This document shows positions 1 through 4,275 of a stretch of 6,449 nt of DNA, in pieces. The notes under the pieces were generated by a model. It worked only from the letters and a program-made list of their open reading frames with translations, searched no databases and was not told the origin of the DNA. Both the position numbers and the translations under genes were made by a program. The first letter of the stretch is position 1. The number at the start of each line of letters is the position of its first letter. Origin of the DNA: Candidatus Aminicenantota bacterium (lineage in GTDB: Bacteria > Acidobacteriota > Aminicenantia > UBA2199); contig CP070627.1 in assembly GCA_020355945.1 (NCBI GenBank), forward strand, positions 1,782,300 to 1,788,748, in the 5' to 3' direction.

Positions 1-18
1 ACATATTTGTTTATTAAC

Positions 19-35
19 TTGATTAATTCAATCAA
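19..35. repeat. AT-rich inverted repeat downstream of pepF
   Basis: Arms TTGATT and AATCAA (6 bp each) flank a 5-nt AATTC loop, 28 bp past the pepF stop codon. It lies where a terminator of the minus-strand operon would be expected, but the stem is all weak pairs and no T-run follows on the minus strand. It is therefore recorded only as a repeat. Nothing else is visible in bases 1-62. Confidence 0.25.
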
Positions 36-62
36 ATGCCATTCCATCCTCTTTTTTCTAAG

Positions 63-1982
63 CTATTTTAGTTTTTTAACTTCTCTTTCCAGGAGGGTGA
101 CCAGTTCATCCATCTGTTTGATCACAGCCATGATAGTTTCGGGCTCTGTTAAATCTACGCCTGCTTTTTTTAACTGTTCCATGGGGTAATCGTTACCACC
201 GGATTTTAACAGGTTGAGATATTGTTTATGGGCTTTGCGGCGCTGTTTTTCCGGACCGCTGCCCACCCGATCATACAGTTGGGCGCAAGAGGCGAAACAG
301 GTGGCATACTGGTAAACATAATAGGGTTGAATAAAAAATTGTTGTATCCGTGTCCAGGCGATTTCCAGTAATTGATTTTCTGCTAGAGAATCCCCGTAAT
401 ATGATTTAAAAAGGTCCCCCATGATACGATTGAGTATTTTAGCTGTAATGGGTTTGCCTTGTTCCACCTGTTGATGAGCCTGCAATTCAAAATCGGCCAG
501 CAAGGTTTGGAGATAAAACGTATTGGCCAGTCCCTTGATTAGCTGCTCCAGCAGTGCAATTCGTTCCCCTGGATTCCTGGTCTTTTTAAGTAGATAATCT
601 AACAGCAGGCGTTCATTAAAGGCAGAGGCTACTTCTGCCACAAAAATGCTATACGAATGGGTGGCATAGGGTTGGTTTTCATTGGCTAGTAAAGTGTGTA
701 TGGTGTGCCCCAGTTCATGCGCCAATGCGAACGCATGGGCCAGGGTATCATTGTAATTCATCAGCATATAGGGATGAACACCGTAAACATTGGCTGAATA
801 AGCACCCCCACGTTTGCCAATGTTTTCATACACATCAATCCACCCGCCGGCAAGTGCTTGTTTCACCTTATCCCGGTACTCTTTTCCTAACGGCATCACC
901 GAAGCCAGGATCCATGCTTTGGCCTGGTCATAAGGATATGTCTTATTAAAATCAGTCAGACTCATCTCCGTGTCATAAATATGATACTCTTTCAAATTAA
1001 GAATTTTCCGCCGCAAGCGAAAATAACGCTGTAAAGGTTCTACGTTGGCTTTTACTGTTTTAACCAGGTTTTGATAAACCTCTACAGGGACGTTATCCTC
1101 ATCCAGGAAAGCTTCCAGGCTAGAGGTATAATTTCTTGACCGGGCTGCAGCCCAATCCTGCTGGCAGACCGCATGGTAAATAGCGGCATAGGTGTTTATA
1201 TTTTTTTTATACACATGGTAATGGCCCTCAAAGGCTTTTTTCCGGTCCTCCTGGTTAGGGTAGGTAGCCAATACTTTGCCGTAGTTTCCACCGGTCATTG
1301 GAAGTTTTTTACCATCGGAGAATTGAACCACCGGGTATTTAATATCCGAACCGGATAATTCGGTATAGATGTTTTTAGGTGAGTCTCGAAATTGACTGAA
1401 AAAAGCCAGGAGTGTTTCTCGCTCTTCATCCAGCACGTGGGCCTGCTGGCGATATAAATTTTCCAGGTTAAATCGATATGGTGCCAGTTCCGGTGTGCTG
1501 TCCAGCCATTTTTTCATGGTCTCCCGGGGAATTTTCAAGATTTCCGGTTCAATCCAGGAGGCAGCGACTTCATATTTGCACCAACGGTTCAGCACCTGCT
1601 GCAAACGCCTGGAAACCTCCTGGTCTCGTGTGTCCGTATCCCTCATCAACTGTGGGTAACGAAAAACACGAAAGGCAAGCATACCCAATTGGTCTTCCAA
1701 TTTAAGGGCTTTAAGCAAATACCCGGGCCCTTTACCTAAGGTTTCCTTTAAACCAACAATGGCCCCCATTTTTTGTTCCAAATCTTTCAAGCTTTGTTCC
1801 CACGCTTCCCAATTAGGATAAATATGGCTGAGGTTCCATTTGTATTGGCCTGGAATTTCATCACGATTGAGAGAGCGTTCTTGTGCCAATAGCCCCCATG
1901 ATTTCCCCACAGGTATGAATAGGAAAACCACCAAAGAGACGATAAATATTGAATTCAATCTTTTGTTGGCGTTAAACTTCAT
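63..1982 (-). CDS. pepF: Exported oligoendopeptidase F (M3 family zinc metallopeptidase)
   Basis: This 639-residue protein is a thimet/oligopeptidase-type zinc peptidase that would cleave short peptides inside an enclosed channel. The zinc site is seen directly: HELGH at residues 422-426 (H422, E423, H426), with E450 in FVAEVASAFNE as the expected third ligand. The Tyr-rich stretch PYYVYQYAT (553-561) matches the conserved substrate-binding segment of PepF. The start of the mature protein (YKWNLSHIYP, about residues 47-56) is typical PepF. Before it, residues 1-33 form a signal peptide: K2/K7/R8, a hydrophobic core at about 12-25, and possible cleavage after A33. Most characterised PepF proteins are cytosolic, so a periplasmic or extracellular location is inferred here. 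The start is supported by AAAGGAG six bases upstream. Allowing for the signal peptide, the length is close to normal for the family (about 600). The gene lies 32 bp behind the PLD-like gene and is probably co-transcribed with it. No frameshift is visible. Confidence 0.93.
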   Translation of the reverse strand: MKFNANKRLNSIFIVSLVVFLFIPVGKSWGLLAQERSLNRDEIPGQYKWNLSHIYPNWEAWEQSLKDLEQKMGAIVGLKETLGKGPGYLLKALKLEDQLGMLAFRVFRYPQLMRDTDTRDQEVSRRLQQVLNRWCKYEVAASWIEPEILKIPRETMKKWLDSTPELAPYRFNLENLYRQQAHVLDEERETLLAFFSQFRDSPKNIYTELSGSDIKYPVVQFSDGKKLPMTGGNYGKVLATYPNQEDRKKAFEGHYHVYKKNINTYAAIYHAVCQQDWAAARSRNYTSSLEAFLDEDNVPVEVYQNLVKTVKANVEPLQRYFRLRRKILNLKEYHIYDTEMSLTDFNKTYPYDQAKAWILASVMPLGKEYRDKVKQALAGGWIDVYENIGKRGGAYSANVYGVHPYMLMNYNDTLAHAFALAHELGHTIHTLLANENQPYATHSYSIFVAEVASAFNERLLLDYLLKKTRNPGERIALLEQLIKGLANTFYLQTLLADFELQAHQQVEQGKPITAKILNRIMGDLFKSYYGDSLAENQLLEIAWTRIQQFFIQPYYVYQYATCFASCAQLYDRVGSGPEKQRRKAHKQYLNLLKSGGNDYPMEQLKKAGVDLTEPETIMAVIKQMDELVTLLEREVKKLK

Positions 1983-1988
1983 TTGGGT

Positions 1989-1995
1989 CTCCTTT
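1989..1995 (-). promoter_or_regulatory. Shine-Dalgarno site of pepF
   Basis: On the minus strand AAAGGAG is preceded by more A residues and lies six bases before the ATG at 1982. It fixes the start that includes the signal peptide. It sits in the 32-bp gap after the PLD-like gene, so pepF can be translated independently from a shared message. Confidence 0.75.
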
Positions 1996-2014
1996 TTTCA
2001 TAAAACGTTTGACA

Positions 2015-2719
2015 TTACGGCTTTAGCGGCTTCGTGGTGTTCCAGAGTCTTTCAAATTCTTCTTTATAGCTGTAAACCACCCGTTTATCGTTGGTCACTA
2101 AGATATTTTCCTGGTTATGTTCGGCAGCGCCGCGGGTCCAATTGTAACTGCCGGTGAGCGCTCTTTTGTTGTCAAAGATAGCGAATTTATGGTGCACATA
2201 GTGGGGAGAATTATCAATCCTTATGTCAATCCCGGCTTTTGCCAGGATTTTGATATCCGAACCGACGTCGTTCACTTTTTCATCATCGGTAACAATGCGT
2301 ACGCTTACGTTTCGTTCACTGCACCTGAGGATTTCGTCAGATATAAGGTTATCACTGATGGTATAGACACAAATATCCACGGAAGAGAGGGTTCCTCGCA
2401 ATTCCCCGATAATTACCCGCTGGCACCGGTCACCCGGGCTGAAATAGACGGCGCTGTCCTGGTCATAACAATCCAGCAAAAGTTTACTGGCTGATTCCAA
2501 CCAGTCAATCACCGCCTGATCCAGGTGGCTTTGCACTCTTTCCCGGGCAATATCAAAAATTTTACTCCTTAAAAAATCCCGCTGGCTTTTATTAAGGGAA
2601 TAATTCTCTACCAATAGTTGGGTAACCGCCTGTTTTTCTGCACGGCTGAATTTCTTATCCTCAAAGGTTTTCTCAAAAATTTTAATTAATCGTTCCAGGT
2701 GAAATTGTGTTTGTGTCAT
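2015..2719 (-). CDS. Single-HKD phospholipase D-like protein (Nuc/PLD6-type)
   Basis: This 234-residue protein has one PLD catalytic motif, HxK(x)4D, at H176, K178 and D183, followed by the GS motif (G190, S191 in LTGSYNWT) and ENILV at 204-208. This arrangement resembles the Nuc endonuclease and mitochondrial PLD6/Zucchini group. In that group two protomers pair to build one active site through a covalent phosphohistidine. Substrates in the family are phospholipids or nucleic acids; which one applies here cannot be told. Residues 1-85 form a separate helical, charged N-terminal region; EDKKFSRAEKQAV (20-32) resembles the short helical domains seen ahead of other bacterial single-HKD proteins. 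There is no signal peptide or membrane segment, so a cytoplasmic location is likely. No Shine-Dalgarno precedes the ATG, and the promoter at 2726-2754 predicts a leaderless start exactly there. It is the first gene of a likely operon with pepF. Confidence 0.85.
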   Translation of the reverse strand: MTQTQFHLERLIKIFEKTFEDKKFSRAEKQAVTQLLVENYSLNKSQRDFLRSKIFDIARERVQSHLDQAVIDWLESASKLLLDCYDQDSAVYFSPGDRCQRVIIGELRGTLSSVDICVYTISDNLISDEILRCSERNVSVRIVTDDEKVNDVGSDIKILAKAGIDIRIDNSPHYVHHKFAIFDNKRALTGSYNWTRGAAEHNQENILVTNDKRVVYSYKEEFERLWNTTKPLKP

Positions 2720-2725
2720 AAGAGC

Positions 2726-2754
2726 AATCTATCAAATAATGCTGTCCCTGTCAA
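2726..2754 (-). promoter_or_regulatory. Sigma-70-type promoter of the PLD-like gene and pepF
   Basis: On the minus strand a perfect TTGACA (2754-2749) is followed by a 17-nt spacer and TAGATT (2731-2726). TG sits one base ahead of TAGATT as an extended -10. Seven bases past the -10 is position 2719, the A of the ATG, so the predicted RNA has no leader. TAGATT matches TATAAT at only four of six positions, but the -35, spacing and extended -10 are good. Confidence 0.6.
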
Positions 2755-2769
2755 CCCCATGGCATGGGG
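2755..2769. promoter_or_regulatory. Palindrome abutting the -35 box; possible operator
   Basis: CCCCATG and CATGGGG are exact 7-bp arms separated by a single G. The palindrome ends one base from the TTGACA of the minus-strand promoter, a position from which a bound dimeric regulator could activate or block RNA polymerase. No known regulator is recognised. It could instead belong to the neighbouring hairpin-rich element. Confidence 0.4.
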
Positions 2770-2771
2770 AA

Positions 2772-2857
2772 CCTAAGAAGGCCCTACGGGCCATTTTGAA
2801 GGCTTCCTAAGATGAATCGTTTCATCAGCAGAGGTATCAAGGTGATAGATGTGATAC
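2772..2857. repeat. Cluster of small inverted repeats in the divergent intergenic region
   Basis: Three separate stems lie in 86 bases. GGCCC/GGGCC with a TAC loop is at 2780-2792, inside a longer imperfect pairing of about 2772-2780 with 2803-2811. GATGAA/TTCATC with a TCGT loop is at 2811-2826. GTATCA/TGATAC with a 12-nt loop is at 2834-2857, competing with TATCA/TGATA at 2835-2847. GTGATA also repeats directly at 2842 and 2851 (9-bp period). There is no open reading frame of note. It could be a dispersed repeat, a structured RNA or a set of regulator sites. Confidence 0.45.
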
Positions 2858-2871
2858 GCATCGTAAGGAAT

Positions 2872-2887
2872 TGGAATGAGATTTGCC
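2872..2887 (+). promoter_or_regulatory. Candidate -24/-12 (sigma-54-type) promoter
   Basis: TGGAATG, four bases, then TTGC gives the GG-N10-GC spacing of sigma-54 promoters and matches 9 of the 11 fixed positions of TGGCACG-N4-TTGC. It points towards the cytochrome gene and would start RNA near 2898, about 125 nt before that ATG. The hairpins upstream could be enhancer-type sites. A chance match is quite possible. Confidence 0.3.
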
Positions 2888-2948
2888 TGGTTTTATTTTT
2901 ATATAACAAGGAGGATGAAGTCGAATATCGTTAAATTTAAGAAAATAT

Positions 2949-2977
2949 TTGACTTTTTCCCCTGAATGTATTATAAA
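2949..2977 (+). promoter_or_regulatory. Sigma-70-type promoter of the tetraheme cytochrome gene
   Basis: TTGACT (2949-2954), a 17-nt spacer and TATAAA (2972-2977) each match consensus at five of six positions, with optimal spacing. The surrounding DNA is AT-rich. Transcription would start near 2984 and give a leader of about 40 nt containing the strong ribosome binding site. Confidence 0.65.
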
Positions 2978-3005
2978 TTTTACTTCTTTAGATAAAATAA
3001 TAATT

Positions 3006-3013
3006 AAAGGAGG
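3006..3013 (+). promoter_or_regulatory. Strong Shine-Dalgarno site of the cytochrome gene
   Basis: AAAGGAGG lies nine bases before the ATG at 3023. It is the best ribosome binding site on the plus strand of this window and, with the good promoter, points to high expression. Confidence 0.8.
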
Positions 3014-3022
3014 TAATGCAAA

Positions 3023-3508
3023 ATGAAACGATTTTTTTTAATTGCTGTATGTTTTATGGTGGTGCTGTCCATGGTTTACGCCGGAGACTTTACTTACATC
3101 GGCTCAAAAAAATGTAAGATGTGCCATAAGGGGGCCAAAAAGGGCGAAGTGTATGAAAAATGGGAAAAAGGGCCCCATGCCAAAGCTTTCGAGGCTGTAA
3201 AAGGTAAAGGCGAAGAAAAGAATCCCGAGTGTTTGAAATGCCATACCACCGGGTTTGATGCTGGTGGCTATAAAGTGGGTGACGCCAATGCTGCTAATTT
3301 TGAAGGAGTAGGGTGTGAGTCCTGTCATGGCCCTGGTTCTGCATACAAAAAATTGAGCATCATGAAAGATAAAAAGAAAGCCATGGAAAACGGCCTGATT
3401 GAACCTACGGAAGCCGTTTGCAAAACATGCCACGTGGGTAACGACCATACCGGGAAATTTAATTTCCAGGAAGCACTAAAAAAAGTCGATCATACCTACA
3501 CGAAGTAG
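3023..3508 (+). CDS. Periplasmic tetraheme cytochrome c (cytochrome c554-like)
   Basis: This 161-residue electron-transfer protein has four CxxCH haem sites: C31-H35, C70-H74, C98-H102 and C133-H137. Residues 1-20 are a Sec signal peptide (KR, hydrophobic core, VYA before G21), so the mature protein is periplasmic or surface-exposed. H52 in WEKGPHAKAF matches the conserved GPH/SH histidine of cytochrome c554-type proteins that serves as a distal haem ligand in that family; H142 and H157 are other possible ligands. The domain resembles the c554/c' tetrahaem fold (PF13435). The mature part is rich in lysine (25 residues by count), giving a strongly basic protein suited to docking on acidic partners. 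Four haems on about 140 residues make a small, densely packed electron carrier. No enzymatic motif is recognised, so a carrier role is inferred. It has its own promoter and is followed by a hairpin, then by a lipoprotein and a cytochrome c synthetase that could mature it. Confidence 0.9.
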   Translation: MKRFFLIAVCFMVVLSMVYAGDFTYIGSKKCKMCHKGAKKGEVYEKWEKGPHAKAFEAVKGKGEEKNPECLKCHTTGFDAGGYKVGDANAANFEGVGCESCHGPGSAYKKLSIMKDKKKAMENGLIEPTEAVCKTCHVGNDHTGKFNFQEALKKVDHTYTK

Positions 3509-3526
3509 AAATAGTAGAAAAAGACC

Positions 3527-3564
3527 CGGGGCTGCCTGGGCGCAGCCCTGTTGTCTGTCTGTAT
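3527..3564 (+). terminator. Intrinsic-terminator-like hairpin after the cytochrome gene
   Basis: GGGCTGC (3529-3535) pairs with GCAGCCC (3542-3548) around a 6-nt loop, and a G-U and a C-G pair extend the base. A T-rich but interrupted tract, TTGTCTGTCTGTATTT, follows. The stem is strong and the U-run is poor, so partial termination is more likely than a full stop. That would let some transcripts continue into the lipoprotein and ccsBA genes. Confidence 0.6.
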
Positions 3565-3592
3565 TTAAAATTTATAGTAGAAGAGTGAGAAT

Positions 3593-4210
3593 ATGAAATC
3601 GGTTAAAATGAGACTATTTTTGTTTTATTTTCTATTGGCGACGCTGATGGCTGCAGTCTCTTGTGGTGACAGCGGCAAGGTGCGGAAGTACAAAGAAAAA
3701 GCCCCACCTGCCGCGCAAACCCAACAGGCCAGTCAAAAGTCCCCGGGACCCGGTGCAGGTTTGATGCCAGCTCACGCTCATTTCCAGTGGGATACCCCCG
3801 AAGGGTGGAATGAAAACCGGGCTTCCTCCGGGTTCCGGTTGGCTGCATTTACCATCAAATCCGGTGATAAAGAATCTATCTGTACGATTATACCGCTGCA
3901 GGGGGAAGCCGGGGGATTAAAAGCCAATGTGACCCGTTGGCTGGGCCAGGTCACCGGTGCCATGAAACCGGACCCCAATGCAGTAAATCAACTTCTAAAA
4001 GCACAAGAAAAATTTCTCACCAAAGGGCAATTCCCAGCGGTGATGATCGATTTTACCCCGGTCACCCCAAATCCTACGAACAAATCCATTTTGGCTGCGG
4101 TTATTACAGTACAGGGAAACTCTGTTTTCATCAAGATGACCGGCGAAAAATCCCATCTCATTGAAAACAAGGCAAAATTTAAAGCTTTATGTCAATCCTT
4201 TACACTCTAA
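3593..4210 (+). CDS. Predicted lipoprotein with a GG..ANV.RW motif, function unknown
   Basis: This 205-residue protein begins with a lipoprotein-type signal: K2/K5/R7, a hydrophobic stretch (8-22) and AAVSC with C24 as the probable lipidated cysteine. The -3 residue is Ala rather than the preferred Leu. Residues 25-60 are a Pro/Gln/Ser/Ala-rich linker, followed by a globular domain of about 145 residues. That domain starts with FQWDTPEGW and contains GGLKANVTRWLGQ at 107-119, then a beta-rich C-terminus. The PEGW and GG..ANV.RW..Q features recall a family of uncharacterised planctomycete and related proteins; this is from memory. C97 and C200 could form a disulfide. No catalytic site is evident. 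The gene sits 65 bp before the CcsBA gene and after the cytochrome, so an accessory role in cytochrome maturation or binding is a guess from context. An in-frame ATG at 3608 is an alternative start; both retain the signal. Confidence 0.75.
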   Translation: MKSVKMRLFLFYFLLATLMAAVSCGDSGKVRKYKEKAPPAAQTQQASQKSPGPGAGLMPAHAHFQWDTPEGWNENRASSGFRLAAFTIKSGDKESICTIIPLQGEAGGLKANVTRWLGQVTGAMKPDPNAVNQLLKAQEKFLTKGQFPAVMIDFTPVTPNPTNKSILAAVITVQGNSVFIKMTGEKSHLIENKAKFKALCQSFTL

Positions 4211-4275
4211 TTAACTTCAAGGCCGGAAACTAGATACATAATAAGAGATTAAGACAAATAGAGAGGAATAACACC

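Noticed and set aside
19..35. TTGATT...AATCAA resembles an FNR box or a terminator stem for pepF.
   Set aside because: The spacing between TTGAT and ATCAA is seven rather than the four bases FNR needs, no divergent gene start is in view, and no T-run follows on the minus strand.
725..949. A plus-strand frame overlapping the pepF catalytic region, and similar ones at 1478-1705 and 2117-2494.
   Set aside because: They run opposite conserved PepF or PLD coding sequence including the zinc site and the HKD motif; no ribosome site or family signal supports them.
2915..2965. A 16-codon open frame directly after AAGGAGG as a real small gene.
   Set aside because: The Shine-Dalgarno touches the ATG with no spacer, which does not allow normal initiation, and the peptide has no recognisable feature. 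It is kept only as a finding about the orphan site.
3104..3448. A 114-codon frame on the minus strand inside the cytochrome gene.
   Set aside because: It is fully antisense to a gene with four CxxCH motifs and a strong ribosome site; its protein shows no family features and lacks a convincing ribosome site.
3551..3578. TTGTCT-N16-TATAGT as a promoter for the lipoprotein gene.
   Set aside because: It overlaps the terminator tail and would start RNA only about eight bases before the ATG, with a weak -35. Read-through from the cytochrome promoter is a simpler account.
4211..4275. A separate promoter for ccsBA in the 65-bp gap (TTAACT ... TACATA).
   Set aside because: Both hexamers are poor and the spacing is 18 bases; nothing rises above what AT-rich DNA gives by chance.
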